This document shows, in pieces, positions 1-9,013 of a stretch of 64,000 nt of DNA. The position numbers and the translations under genes are program-made. Below the pieces are notes generated by a model. The model did no database searches. It was given only the letters and a program-made list of their open reading frames with translations, and was not told the origin of the DNA. The stretch spans positions 19,037 to 83,036 of the forward strand of contig JAHQWJ010000139.1 of NCBI GenBank assembly GCA_029856125.1, in the 5' to 3' direction. Source of the stretch: Promethearchaeia archaeon. Lineage in GTDB: Archaea; Asgardarchaeota; Lokiarchaeia; Sigyniarchaeales; SOKP01. Position 1 is the stretch's first letter, and each line of letters starts with the position of its first letter.

Positions 1-2
1 TT

Positions 3-713
3 CTTGGAGCGGTAACAGTGGGATTGGCATCATTCATAGCATACAAGAGGATCCACTCGCGTCAAAGAACTAAACTCGAAAAATTCTTGAATCAATTTAC
101 AGATATTTCAAAAATCAACGAAATCATCGTGATTGATACGAAATCTGGAATCGATGTATTCTCCCAATCGTTTGGTGGAAGAAAAATAGATACTAGCTTA
201 ATTTCAGGATTCCTGCAAGCTATTAGTAACTTTGGAACGACGATTTCAGAAACAGCAAAGGAATCTCGTACATTGAATATAGAGTACAAGGATTCAATAG
301 TAATGCAAACTGAATTTGTAAATTTAAAATTAATTGTAACTTTAAAAGAAAACCCTTCTGCTAATTTTAAATTTATAATGGAAGACTTAGCTTATGATAT
401 TTATAATCAATATGGAAAAGAGATTGACGACTTCGCAGGAATTTTGAAACCATTCCACAAAATGAAAGAATTGATAGAAAAGCATTTGAAAGTTTCGTTT
501 CTTTACCAGCTAAAAATCGCAGAAAATCCTAAGATCAAAATAAATACGTCTGAGAAAGAGATGGTTAGTAAAGCCCGAACTTTTATGAAAGAAAATAATT
601 TCAACTATTTCTATTCGCTTTATTTAATGCCAGAAAACACCTCTTCCCCAAAAGATTATCAAACAATTTTTAATCTGATTGAAAAAGGAATATTTCAGCC
701 GACTGAAAAATGA
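3..713 (+). CDS. Membrane-anchored protein with longin/roadblock-like domain, 5' truncated by window edge
   Basis: The reading frame is open from the first bases of the window. It reads through a hydrophobic stretch (LGAVTVGLASFIAY) that looks like a transmembrane anchor, so the true start is probably upstream and the GTG at 18 is only a lower bound. The anchor is followed by a basic segment and a soluble part of about 200 residues. Its alternating strands and helices (IIVIDTKSGIDVFSQ near residues 37-51) recall the longin/roadblock-like proteins that are common beside small GTPases in Asgard archaea. That assignment is a fold-level guess without a diagnostic motif. A similar architecture, an N-terminal anchor plus a domain of about 130 residues, occurs at 16600-17085. 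Confidence 0.55.
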   Translation, partial: LGAVTVGLASFIAYKRIHSRQRTKLEKFLNQFTDISKINEIIVIDTKSGIDVFSQSFGGRKIDTSLISGFLQAISNFGTTISETAKESRTLNIEYKDSIVMQTEFVNLKLIVTLKENPSANFKFIMEDLAYDIYNQYGKEIDDFAGILKPFHKMKELIEKHLKVSFLYQLKIAENPKIKINTSEKEMVSKARTFMKENNFNYFYSLYLMPENTSSPKDYQTIFNLIEKGIFQPTEK

Positions 714-720
714 TTTTTCT

Positions 721-736
721 AAATACCTTAGTATTT
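721..736 (+). terminator. Weak hairpin plus T-rich tail after the first gene
   Basis: AAATAC and GTATTT form a 6-bp stem around a CTTA loop, directly after the stop codon at 711-713 and followed by a T/A-rich stretch. It could help end transcription of the upstream gene. Archaeal terminators are usually just oligo-T, so this is tentative. Confidence 0.25.
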
Positions 737-780
737 TTATATCTTATCTCTCAGTAAAATAAAAAAAAAAAAAATTTGTT

Positions 781-1371
781 TTATTCTGATTTCTTCCGCC
801 ATACCGTCAAATAAACAATAAGGAGAATAATACACGCTGGAATTCCTATAATAATAAATATCCACATTAATGTATAGAACATACCATAAACCCAGTAACT
901 ATACGGTTGGCTGCTAAATGGAGCATAGTAATTAATACCATTAGAAGAAAGGGAAATATAAATACAATATGCTATAAACATAAATAATCCACCTCCACCG
1001 CTACCTCCCGCATTTCTCTTTCTATGCTTATTCTTCTTCTCTCTGGCTTTAAACTCGGCTTTCTCTTCATCTGGTAATCTACTCCACCAGATATAGCCTC
1101 CCACTCCAAAAAACAATCCTGCTGGTATCCCCACAAATAATAACTCAAATAGAATTATAAGTATATAAAATCCAACAATCCAATCAAGGCTCCAATCACC
1201 AATTAATGCCGTACCTTGCGCTCCAATCGGAGATGTTTCAATAAACCATATTACTACTAGTAGTGCTCCTATAAAGGCGATAGCTCCAGCTATAATTACT
1301 ACAATAAATGCCGTCAAATGGTTCTTTATTGTTTTTTTCCAATATAATTCATCGCTTAATTCTTCACTCAT
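781..1371 (-). CDS. Multi-pass membrane protein, unknown function
   Basis: This is a 196-residue protein with about four hydrophobic segments (roughly residues 18-43, 64-95, 128-144 and 160-190). A strongly basic cytosolic loop (about 101-122, rich in Lys/Arg/Glu) and a glycine run (GGSGGGG) lie before the third segment. I recognise no family motif or catalytic residues. The start is an ATG. The gene is convergent with the truncated gene at the window start and stands alone, with about 250 bp of non-coding sequence upstream. The hydropathy makes it a credible real gene, but its function is open. Confidence 0.6.
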   Translation of the reverse strand: MSEELSDELYWKKTIKNHLTAFIVVIIAGAIAFIGALLVVIWFIETSPIGAQGTALIGDWSLDWIVGFYILIILFELLFVGIPAGLFFGVGGYIWWSRLPDEEKAEFKAREKKNKHRKRNAGGSGGGGLFMFIAYCIYISLSSNGINYYAPFSSQPYSYWVYGMFYTLMWIFIIIGIPACIILLIVYLTVWRKKSE

Positions 1372-1624
1372 AAGATTTAACCTCTAATTTTTGAGATTTT
1401 CTTTTTATATTAATAGTTAGGAAATAGTAGGATCTCACTTAATTTAAGTTTATATGCAATTATTACATGGAAACAAATTGTAGGGCCTATTTTGAATGAT
1501 TATTCTCTAAAAAGGTAAATAAAACCTTCAATATCCATTTGATTTAGATTATTTGATATAAAAAGGTTAATGTAAAAATTTCCTCTAATTGATGCATATA
1601 GTAATAAACAAAAAAGAAAAAACT

Positions 1625-2518
1625 TTAGATCCATTGAACTCTTAAGGGTTTTCGAGCTGGGATTCGTTTATACTTTACATCTGGATACCCCATTGTTAAG
1701 GAATACCCTACGATATGGTTATTAGGAATCTTGAGTAATTCTCTAATTGTTTGCGATTCGTTTATAAAATAGGTCAAATATCCTAATGAACAAGCTCCTA
1801 ACCCTAAAATTTCAGCAGCGAGCATGATATTAGCTGCTGCTAAAGCGGTATTTGAAGGAATCCCTCCTACAGTTTTGTCTCCATGAATAATAATTAACTC
1901 CCCATTCCAACACCAAAAATCAATACCTTGCTTGATCATTTCGAGTTTTCTTTTTGATTTAGGAAGATTTTCAACAGCGAGTCTCATTTCATCTTCTGTA
2001 AATCTTTTTTCTAATAATTTCCGGCCCTGTTGATCCTCAAGCGCGTTAACTAACTTAGTCACTTTACTAGTTATGTGTTTTGATATCGCAGTTACAGTTG
2101 CTCTTTCTTGAACTATAGTATAGCTGATGTTTTCAGTATTGCTGCCAGTTGGTGAATATTTTCCGATCTTCAATAATTTTTCTATTAAATCTTTTGGAAT
2201 TGTTTTTTCTTTAAATCGCCTGATAGATCTCCTATTTAAAACCAGTTTTAAAAAAGAATTATATGATGGGAATTCTTCTCTTATCGAACTATGTTCTAGT
2301 TCTTCTTCCTCATGAAATTTTAGTTGAATAGCATTTACAGGACACACGGCTTCACAGTGTCCGCATTCTATGCAAACTTCCTCAAAAGAATCATCTAAAC
2401 GCAAAAAACCTTGGTTGAAAGAAAATAAATTAGCTACGCAATCTTTCACGCATTCTTTACATTTTGTACAATTATCAATATCGATTTTAATTTTTGAATT
2501 TTCTATTTCATTTATCAT
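1625..2518 (-). CDS. Ferredoxin-nitroreductase fusion protein
   Basis: The N-terminal 75 residues carry two 4Fe-4S motifs: CTKCKECVKDC at about 17-27, then CIECGHCEAVCP. From about residue 88 an FMN-binding nitroreductase domain follows, starting with the typical RRSIRRFKEKTIP segment. It has SPTGSNTENISY for flavin/substrate contact and a C-terminal GLGACSLGYL and VGYSLTMGYP. Fusions of this type are common in anaerobes and are thought to pass electrons from the clusters to FMN. The substrate is unknown. At 297 residues it is full length for the family. It sits in tandem, same strand, with the epimerase and multi-cysteine Fe-S genes to its right. Confidence 0.9.
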   Translation of the reverse strand: MINEIENSKIKIDIDNCTKCKECVKDCVANLFSFNQGFLRLDDSFEEVCIECGHCEAVCPVNAIQLKFHEEEELEHSSIREEFPSYNSFLKLVLNRRSIRRFKEKTIPKDLIEKLLKIGKYSPTGSNTENISYTIVQERATVTAISKHITSKVTKLVNALEDQQGRKLLEKRFTEDEMRLAVENLPKSKRKLEMIKQGIDFWCWNGELIIIHGDKTVGGIPSNTALAAANIMLAAEILGLGACSLGYLTYFINESQTIRELLKIPNNHIVGYSLTMGYPDVKYKRIPARKPLRVQWI

Positions 2519-2637
2519 CAGAAATCATTTTAAGAATTCTAAATAGCTATAGAATATGAGCTAATTTTGTAAAACTCGTATCCCTTAAAAACATAATTAT
2601 TTAATTTTAAAAATAGATATCAGTACGGAAAAATTAT

Positions 2638-3423
2638 TTAAGAAATTGTCCAATAACTCTTTTCCGAGGCTTTATTTTTATTAATTTTCACTTTCTGTAT
2701 GGAATTATTTTCAAATGCCAAATAAAGCTTTTCTAAACTAGTTTTTTTATAAGGGAGATTCCAATGATTTCTTAAGATTTCATAATATATATTTATTGGA
2801 ATGCCTATATCAGCTACATATAATTCCCCAATGTTTTTAGGCTCTGTAATGAGTAGTCCCTTTTTTACGAATCCTAGCGTTAAGGTTGCTAATGGATTGA
2901 TGCTCGAATAACTGCTTCCCGTTGTTGCATCTAGTCCAGATGGAATATCCAAAGAAAGAATTTTATTTACGTTTGAAAGAAAATTAAAAACACTTTCAGA
3001 AATATCATCTTGACGGGGAGTAAACCCATATCCGAGATAAGCATCTATAAAAAAGCTATCATCCTTAAACTCTAAATTATTAACTGGTAATTCTTTGACA
3101 ATTTTGATTCCCAATTGTTTCGCTCTTATAAACTGGTGTTTGGAAACGTCTTTAAGTTCATTTACACCCTTTGGAAAGATAATTTGAGCATTTAATCCCC
3201 AAGAAGCTAAACGCCTCGCTGCCACAATACCGCCTCCAGCGTTGTTTCCAGTGCCAGCAATTATTATGTAGTTAGAATATTTAATTTTTGATAGATTTAG
3301 AGCTAAAATTGCTAAGTTTAAGCCTGCGAGTTCCATCATTAGCTCAACAGGGATTTTAAAATCTTCTACCATTATACGGTCTACTTCAGCCATCTGCTCT
3401 TTCGTAATGCCTGGTAAGCCCAT
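2638..3423 (-). CDS. nnrE: NAD(P)H-hydrate epimerase, YjeF N-terminal domain only
   Basis: The protein begins with the family's opening pattern (ITKEQMAEVDRIMVED), then has ELAG, a nucleotide-binding GTGNNAGGGIVAARRL, IDAYLGYG and LDIPSGLDATTG. The family interconverts R and S epimers of damaged hydrated NAD(P)H for repair. The usual GNNGGDG loop reads GNNAGGG here, so the conserved Asp is replaced. The rest of the site looks intact. At 261 residues it covers only the epimerase half. The ADP/ATP-dependent dehydratase domain that is often fused is absent and must be encoded elsewhere, if present. It lies about 40 bp from the neighbouring Fe-S gene on the same strand. Confidence 0.88.
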   Translation of the reverse strand: MGLPGITKEQMAEVDRIMVEDFKIPVELMMELAGLNLAILALNLSKIKYSNYIIIAGTGNNAGGGIVAARRLASWGLNAQIIFPKGVNELKDVSKHQFIRAKQLGIKIVKELPVNNLEFKDDSFFIDAYLGYGFTPRQDDISESVFNFLSNVNKILSLDIPSGLDATTGSSYSSINPLATLTLGFVKKGLLITEPKNIGELYVADIGIPINIYYEILRNHWNLPYKKTSLEKLYLAFENNSIQKVKINKNKASEKSYWTIS

Positions 3424-3462
3424 AATTACCCCTTTTAGCTTAAATTAGAAAAATAAAAATTA

Positions 3463-4599
3463 TTAAGTTTGAGTTTTTTCAGCTCTTGCTAGTTCTGCTT
3501 TTTTATCCATGATTTTTACGTAAGTTGAGTAAGTATTTTTCGGAGGAAGTGTTTCCTCTTCTTTCTTAAAAAGCTTCATTGCTTCTGAAGTACAAGTAGG
3601 AACGCATACTCCGCATCCTATGCACCTTCCTTTATCTACTTGAGCGATATTGTCTTCAATAGTAATGGCATCCAAATTACATCTATCTTCACAGATTCCG
3701 CACCCTATGCATAAATCAGGATCAACTTCAGCATAAAAATTAGTAGCGAAAAAATGTGATAATTCAGGAAGCTGTTTTTGGCTTGTAAGCACTCCGCAAC
3801 AACAACCACAACAAGTACATATATTCATTGGTCGTTGAGAATTTCCCGGTTGAAGCACTAAACCATCTTCTTCGGCTTTCTGTAAGATTTCTAGAGCTTC
3901 TTCTTTAGTAATTTCTCTAGCAAGACCTTTTTCTATAAAACTCTTAGCACCAGCTCTAAATGAAAAGCATGACTCGCGTAGTTTCGTCTTTGTACATGGT
4001 TCTCCTATAAGATCATTTCCTTTTCGGCAGATGCAGTCCATTACTGCGATCGGTTCTCCCACAATCTCAATAAGTTGTTTAAGATCATCGTAATTCGCAA
4101 TTGATTGTTCAAAATTAACAGACTGATCTAGCGGAATCACGCGTAATTGAGGAACACCCGAACTATTATATTCTTCACTAAAAAATGTTTCACGCGTGTA
4201 TTGATGGGCATCTTTAAAAAATTCAGGTGTCAATTGATTTAGTTGATACTCAAACATTCCTATTACAAAAGGAGCACTACCGTAATATTTAGTTTCTGTT
4301 TCTCCTTCTTTTACAACCCCACGATTGATTAAACCCTTGAAATACATCTCATCTAGTTTCTTCTCCAATTCATCCGAAGAAAAACCACTTTTTTTCAATC
4401 TTCTATATATCTTCTTTAGCGGATCTGCAATAAAATTCAACTTTAATGCAATTTGAGCTTGTTCTGGCGTGAAAAGATGTTTCAAAATTTTAATTTCAAG
4501 TCCAGATTCTGTAGCTGGATAACCAACTGGCATCTTATCAAGATGCTTCTGTAATTCTCGATAATAATCAAAATTTTCTTGGGTCATACAATATAGCAA
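3463..4599 (-). CDS. Multi-cysteine 4Fe-4S protein with N-terminal winged-helix-like region
   Basis: Residues about 25-100 are helical and resemble a winged helix (LTPEQAQIALKLNF onwards). The middle holds unusual cysteine groups: CICRKG with later CTKTK and ESC, then CTCCGCCCGVL. The C-terminus has two standard 4Fe-4S motifs, CIGCGICEDRC and CIGCGVCVPTC. The protein is a close architectural relative of the one at 10861-11979. The CCGCCCG group could bind an extra cluster or metal. Similar proteins occur in Asgard archaea and anaerobic bacteria without a defined reaction. A redox or redox-sensing role is inferred from the Fe-S motifs and the helix-turn-helix-like start. Confidence 0.75.
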   Translation of the reverse strand: MLYCMTQENFDYYRELQKHLDKMPVGYPATESGLEIKILKHLFTPEQAQIALKLNFIADPLKKIYRRLKKSGFSSDELEKKLDEMYFKGLINRGVVKEGETETKYYGSAPFVIGMFEYQLNQLTPEFFKDAHQYTRETFFSEEYNSSGVPQLRVIPLDQSVNFEQSIANYDDLKQLIEIVGEPIAVMDCICRKGNDLIGEPCTKTKLRESCFSFRAGAKSFIEKGLAREITKEEALEILQKAEEDGLVLQPGNSQRPMNICTCCGCCCGVLTSQKQLPELSHFFATNFYAEVDPDLCIGCGICEDRCNLDAITIEDNIAQVDKGRCIGCGVCVPTCTSEAMKLFKKEEETLPPKNTYSTYVKIMDKKAELARAEKTQT

Positions 4600-4662
4600 T
4601 AGTTCTTAATTAAAAAAGTTGATAATTATGTTTTTTAAGGTTGAAGTAGTGAACATGAATTT

Positions 4663-5631
4663 TTATTTATTGTAATCTTTCCATTCAGAAGGAACCTTAG
4701 ATACTTTTTCTCGACCTGTAGGTTGATACACTTTTTTTCCTAAAGGTCTAAATTTTAAATCACCTTCAAAAAATTGTGTAATTCTTTGCCTAGCTATTTT
4801 AATGTATTCCAATTCTTTATCTACACCGATGACCTTTCGAGAATGTTTTAGTCCCGCAACCAAGGTCGTTCCTACACCGCAAAAAGGATCTAAAACATAA
4901 TCTCCTTTATTTGTGAGAGCGAGAATACATCTTTCTACTAGTTCTATCGGAAATTGGCAAGGATGAATAGTTTTTTCTGGATGGTTAGATTTAACGTTAG
5001 GAAACTCCCAGAAAGCAGTCATCCAATCATCTTCTAATATTTTCCACACATCCGAAGGATTTTTTCCTAATGGGTTTCCGGAAAGTTTACCCTTATTTGG
5101 TCCTTTATACGCGCGTTTCCCGGGATATTTAGCTGGTACTCTTATTGAATCTAAATTGAAAACATAATTATCAGTTTTTGTAAACCATAGTATTGTCTCA
5201 TACCTTCCAGATAATCGATTCTTACAATGTAATCCGTGTCCAAAATGCCATACAATTCTATTTCTCAATTTCATACCTATTCTTTTGAAAATATCGTAAA
5301 AATAAATGTCTAAAGGATAAATTTCGCCGTTATTTACGTAATTTCCGACTTCCCAACAAACACTTCCTTCATTTTTAAGTTTGTTATGAAGCTGTCTAAT
5401 AATCATTTCTTGATTTTTCAAATATGCTTCTAAGGTTGCTTTTTCTTCATACTCTTTGCCAATATTGTAAGGAGGTGAGGTCACGATTAAATTTACGCTG
5501 TTATCCGGCACAGTATTCAGGAATTTTAGTGAATCTCCATGATGTAAAATGATCTTCCTTTCTTTAGCAAATTCGGTATAAATTTTATAAGTTTCCGATT
5601 TAGAGGTCATCTTTTTTTGTGTTGTCATCAT
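4663..5631 (-). CDS. DNA methyltransferase, beta class (N4-cytosine or N6-adenine)
   Basis: Catalytic motif IV, TSPPYNIG, lies near residue 51 and the SAM-binding motif I (DPFCGVGTTLVAG) lies near residue 245. This motif order defines beta-class amino-methyltransferases. A serine before the PPY favours N4-cytosine, but N6-adenine cannot be excluded. The central region (KYPGKRAYKGPNKG... SDVWKI) is the typical variable/target region, and HPCQFPIELVERC precedes motif I. At 322 residues it is full length. No restriction endonuclease lies beside it. The neighbours are Fe-S and cupin genes, so it behaves as a solitary methyltransferase. Confidence 0.9.
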   Translation of the reverse strand: MMTTQKKMTSKSETYKIYTEFAKERKIILHHGDSLKFLNTVPDNSVNLIVTSPPYNIGKEYEEKATLEAYLKNQEMIIRQLHNKLKNEGSVCWEVGNYVNNGEIYPLDIYFYDIFKRIGMKLRNRIVWHFGHGLHCKNRLSGRYETILWFTKTDNYVFNLDSIRVPAKYPGKRAYKGPNKGKLSGNPLGKNPSDVWKILEDDWMTAFWEFPNVKSNHPEKTIHPCQFPIELVERCILALTNKGDYVLDPFCGVGTTLVAGLKHSRKVIGVDKELEYIKIARQRITQFFEGDLKFRPLGKKVYQPTGREKVSKVPSEWKDYNK

Positions 5632-5847
5632 TCATTCATTATTAAATCCTAATAAGTGAAGGATAAGAATTATTACTACTATTGACCTTTAGTCAGATTT
5701 TTTAAATTAAATTATTTGTTAAGCCTTTATCAAAAGTGCAAACCATTTTTTTATCTTTCTAACTTAAAATGAAACATGTTCGAATTTAGGTTTATAAACA
5801 CTTTACAATTATAATATTTAAAAAATTATTAAAATTGAAAAGTAGAT

Positions 5848-6186
5848 GTGAAATATTTGAGCGACCATAATAAAGAAAATCCTGAAATTTTAGATTTAGA
5901 AAGCTTACTTGATTATCAAGAAGGCTCCGTTGTTAGTAGGATGCTGATGAACAAAAAAATAGGCACTGTAACATTGTTTTCTTTTGATAAAGGAGAGGGT
6001 TTAAGTGAACACACAACTCCATTTGATGCGTTAGTTTACATTATCGATGGCAAGGCGGAAATTATAATTTCTAAAAAGCCTTACATTTTAGAAAAAGGGC
6101 AAATGATAACGATGCCTGCTAATGACCCACATGCTCTTAAGGCTTTAGAGCGCTTTAAAATGATGCTAATAATGGTTAAAGCTTAG
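5848..6186 (+). CDS. Small single-domain cupin
   Basis: This 112-residue protein has the two cupin motifs: a first block GEGLSEHTTPFDALVYIIDG and a second block around GQMITMPANDPHALKA. The His in EHTTP and the later His (DPHAL) are the likely metal ligands. Such minimal cupins are often enzymes or ligand-binding regulators, but the substrate cannot be read from sequence. The likely start is GTG at 5848. It stands alone, with about 215 bp of AT-rich sequence upstream where its promoter should be. Confidence 0.85.
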   Translation: MKYLSDHNKENPEILDLESLLDYQEGSVVSRMLMNKKIGTVTLFSFDKGEGLSEHTTPFDALVYIIDGKAEIIISKKPYILEKGQMITMPANDPHALKALERFKMMLIMVKA

Positions 6187-6237
6187 AAAATAAGTGATTT
6201 TTTCTTTTATCTCTAATAGAAAAACCCTTTATTTTTT

Positions 6238-7029
6238 CTAATTATATTTTTTCTTTTTCTCCAGAAATTGTTGATCAATCAAAATATCCATCTGAGCATT
6301 CAACCAACACAACTCGTCATAAGTGCTAGATGAATTAAACACTTCTTCTGCCTTTTTGCGAATATCTTCAAGCGAAGGCATGTTTAATGCTATGTTTTGA
6401 ATAACTTCGGCTAATAGCCAACATAAGTCGTTATACGAATATTTTTTTAATGAGAGATAATAAGCAGCTACTCTGATTTGAGGTTCTAAACCAATCTCTT
6501 CATCATCTGTAGGCACTACTTCTTTTTCCATAGATTCCTTAGCTTCAACTTCTTCATTTTCTGTAATAAGCGTTCTGTGTTTTTTTAGTTGCGTTAACCA
6601 TGCAAACACCCCTGGTTCAGCGCCTTCCTCTTTTATCTCTGGGCTTTTAATCTCTTGGGGTTCATTCTCTGAAATGGTTGATGTGGATGGTGTTTCTTCT
6701 TTAGGTGCTACTAGTACCAGCTCAGGTCTGCGTCCAGTTGATTTACCAGGTATTAACCCCTTTTTTAACTGATCCATCATCGATAAAAATGATCCATATT
6801 CTCGTTTTTGCATCATTATTAATATTTTGCACGCACCTCCGCGATCTTTGTCAAATCTTCTAGCCCAAGCTGCTGTGAGGTCTTTTTTATACTGTGGAAC
6901 TTTAAGCCCCACCCAAATATAAAGTGTCTTCTTCTCAATATCGTCAATCAAATACACATGATTATCGTCAAACTCTAAATTACTTCGATCAATTAAATTT
7001 CCTTTTTCATCAAGACTATAAAAAATCAA
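6238..7029 (-). CDS. Gelsolin-like domain protein
   Basis: Residues about 1-85 match the gelsolin repeat pattern: DNHVYLIDD, then LYIWVGLKVPQYKKD, then a helix (AAWARRFDKDRGG), then ILIMMQKREYGSFLSMM. In eukaryotes such domains bind and remodel actin in a calcium-dependent way, and Asgard gelsolin-like proteins are known to act on actin. A Glu/Ser/Pro-rich linker (about 110-170) follows. The C-terminus is helical, containing two related segments (YSYNDLCWLLAEV and STYDELCWLNAQM) that look like an internal duplication. One gelsolin domain is short of the usual multi-domain versions. The fold call rests on pattern recognition and should be confirmed by structure prediction. Confidence 0.65.
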   Translation of the reverse strand: MIFYSLDEKGNLIDRSNLEFDDNHVYLIDDIEKKTLYIWVGLKVPQYKKDLTAAWARRFDKDRGGACKILIMMQKREYGSFLSMMDQLKKGLIPGKSTGRRPELVLVAPKEETPSTSTISENEPQEIKSPEIKEEGAEPGVFAWLTQLKKHRTLITENEEVEAKESMEKEVVPTDDEEIGLEPQIRVAAYYLSLKKYSYNDLCWLLAEVIQNIALNMPSLEDIRKKAEEVFNSSSTYDELCWLNAQMDILIDQQFLEKKKKYN

Positions 7030-7153
7030 ATATAAACCACACTAAAGTTGAATAAGCTTATAAAAATAGATTCAATTAAGGTATAAAAATTTTTATTAAT
7101 CACATGAATTACTTGAAATATTAATCAATTAATACTTATTAAACTATTAATAA

Positions 7154-8176
7154 ATAGAAATTTCTTCCATTCTCGTTGAATTAAAATTATGGCATATCTA
7201 CCATAAAATCTCTACAGGTGTATTTAAAATTAAAAAAATCGAACTTCTCTCTAAAAATGGTGATTCTCGCGGTTTTTACGATCTCGCTAATCAGGTTAAC
7301 GATTTAACAGGTAAAGAGTGGGTATTTTCGACAAAATCAGTAATTCCAAAAGGATATCCTCCGAGTTTTCAATTAAATCTAAGGAATAAACATGGAGGTC
7401 AAAAACCGCCGGAATTATGTGAAAAGTTGATTAAAACTTTTACAAAAGAGAATGATCTAATTCTTGATCCTTTTTGTGGAGTTGGAGGAACTTTGATCGC
7501 ATGCAATTTGAGCAATCGTAACGGCATTGGGATTGAAATCAACCAAGAATGGATAGACATTTATCATAAAGTCTGCGAAATTGAATCTATCCCGCCTCAG
7601 AGGGTTATTAAAGGTGATTCTCGCGAGATTCTTCATAATTTAAGTGAAGACCCAAACTTTAAGGTAGATTTTATATTGACCGATGTTCCATTTTGGAAGA
7701 TGGACACTGTTGAGAAATCGAAGGGCACCTACAAAAAAGTTGGAGAAGATTCTAAAGGAGTTTATTCTGATAAATCAAAATTAACTAGATTTATCCCTAG
7801 CTCTCAAGATTCACAACAAAAAAAAAATGATTGGGAACTTTTAATGAAGCAAACTTTCAGCGAATGCTTTAAACTTTTAAAGCCCGGGCGATATTGTGCT
7901 GTTTTTATAGGAAACATGTATACGGAAGGCCGTTACCATCTTTTAAACGCTGATGTTGCCCGCATCTTAAGTCAAATCGGTTACGTCTTAAAATCAGAAA
8001 TAATATGGTACGATGTTAACAAAAAACTACATCTTTACGGTATCAATTATTCATGGATCCCAAGCATTGTGCACCAATTTATTATGGTTTTTAGAAAAGA
8101 AAGAAGTGAAAAACTTACTCAAGAAGAAAAAGATAAAATCAAAGCGAAAAACCTTAAGATGATTGAAAAAGGATGA
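7154..8176 (+). CDS. DNA methyltransferase (amino-methyltransferase fold) with missing canonical start codon
   Basis: The SAM motif DPFCGVGGTLIAC is followed by IEINQEWIDIYHK and a catalytic-type TDVPFW motif, so motif I precedes motif IV. The first in-frame ATG/GTG/TTG is a TTG at 7427, only about 11 codons before the SAM motif. The frame, however, is open back to a stop at 7151-7153. The upstream translation (LWHIYHKISTGVFKIKKIE; EWVFSTKSVIPKGYPPSF; NKHGGQKPPELC) reads as genuine protein of this enzyme class. No ATG, GTG or TTG lies between 7154 and 7427. The gene therefore uses a rare start (ATA 7154, ATT 7160 or ATT 7169), has lost its start by mutation, or has a sequence error. Coordinates give the full open frame. 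Confidence 0.75.
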   Translation: MEISSILVELKLWHIYHKISTGVFKIKKIELLSKNGDSRGFYDLANQVNDLTGKEWVFSTKSVIPKGYPPSFQLNLRNKHGGQKPPELCEKLIKTFTKENDLILDPFCGVGGTLIACNLSNRNGIGIEINQEWIDIYHKVCEIESIPPQRVIKGDSREILHNLSEDPNFKVDFILTDVPFWKMDTVEKSKGTYKKVGEDSKGVYSDKSKLTRFIPSSQDSQQKKNDWELLMKQTFSECFKLLKPGRYCAVFIGNMYTEGRYHLLNADVARILSQIGYVLKSEIIWYDVNKKLHLYGINYSWIPSIVHQFIMVFRKERSEKLTQEEKDKIKAKNLKMIEKG

Positions 8177-8185
8177 TAAGTGAAA

Positions 8186-8755
8186 TTATCCTTTTTGTTT
8201 CATAGCGATAGCAGTAATCCAACCCTTTTCTTTTTGTTCGTATACATCTATTTCAGTAAATCCTGCTTTCGTTAAAAAATTCCTATACTCCTCAGGTGAA
8301 TGAAGCTTAAAATCTCCGAGTTTCGCCCAATTCTCTACTACTTTTCTTATCTCTTTGTTTTCGCATTTATAACCCTCGTTGACTAATAGTAATACACCGT
8401 TGATTTTCAAAACGCGATGTATCTCTTTTAAATCGTTAATTAAATCTGGCCAGAAATAACAAGCTTCAAAGCCTGAAACTACATCGAAGATTTTATCCTC
8501 AAAAGGAAGACTTGAGACTGAGCTCTCATGAATCTCAACAATTCCCTCTTCGATGTATTTTTTATTAACTTCTTTACTGACTTTCACTGAAGTGGGTGAA
8601 TAATCAATTCCGAACACCCTCCCACTTGTCACAATTTGCGCAAAATGATTAATATTAGCTCCACCTCCACATCCTACGTCTAAAATTATCATTTCTTTCT
8701 TTAATTTTATGTGAGATAAACCCCACTCTGCTAACAAAGCGTGAGAAATGTTCAT
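8186..8755 (-). CDS. Class I SAM-dependent methyltransferase, N-terminal extension without start codon
   Basis: The Rossmann motif I is ILDVGCGGGANIN, followed by GIDYSPTSVKVS, SSLPFEDKIFDVV and the LKEIHRVLKINGVLLLVNEG strand. This is the UbiE/Methyltransf_11 type, which methylates small molecules, and the substrate is unknown. The frame is open for another 27 codons upstream of the ATG at 8755, to 8836. That extension (YIVNQVKKPRGLFGKRIAKR) fits the usual N-terminal helix of such enzymes but contains no ATG, GTG or TTG. The native start may therefore lie upstream with a non-standard or damaged codon. It is convergent with, and 9 bp from, the methyltransferase on the other strand. Confidence 0.85.
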   Translation of the reverse strand: MNISHALLAEWGLSHIKLKKEMIILDVGCGGGANINHFAQIVTSGRVFGIDYSPTSVKVSKEVNKKYIEEGIVEIHESSVSSLPFEDKIFDVVSGFEACYFWPDLINDLKEIHRVLKINGVLLLVNEGYKCENKEIRKVVENWAKLGDFKLHSPEEYRNFLTKAGFTEIDVYEQKEKGWITAIAMKQKG

Positions 8756-9013
8756 CCTCTTGGCGATTCTTTTGCCAAATAATCCCCTTGGTTTTTTTAC
8801 TTGATTAACAATGTAGTTAAGATATCCGATAAGTACTCACTTCTTTCTGATTTTTGATATTTTTAGCAATAATTGGTCTATAGAAAATTTTTATTAGGCG
8901 TGACTAATTTTTGTAATATAAAGTAACATTTAATTGTTGATATCATTTAACAGTCAATAATTTAATTGTTAATCATTATAATTTACTAACTTAAAAACTT
9001 AAATTGATAAAAA

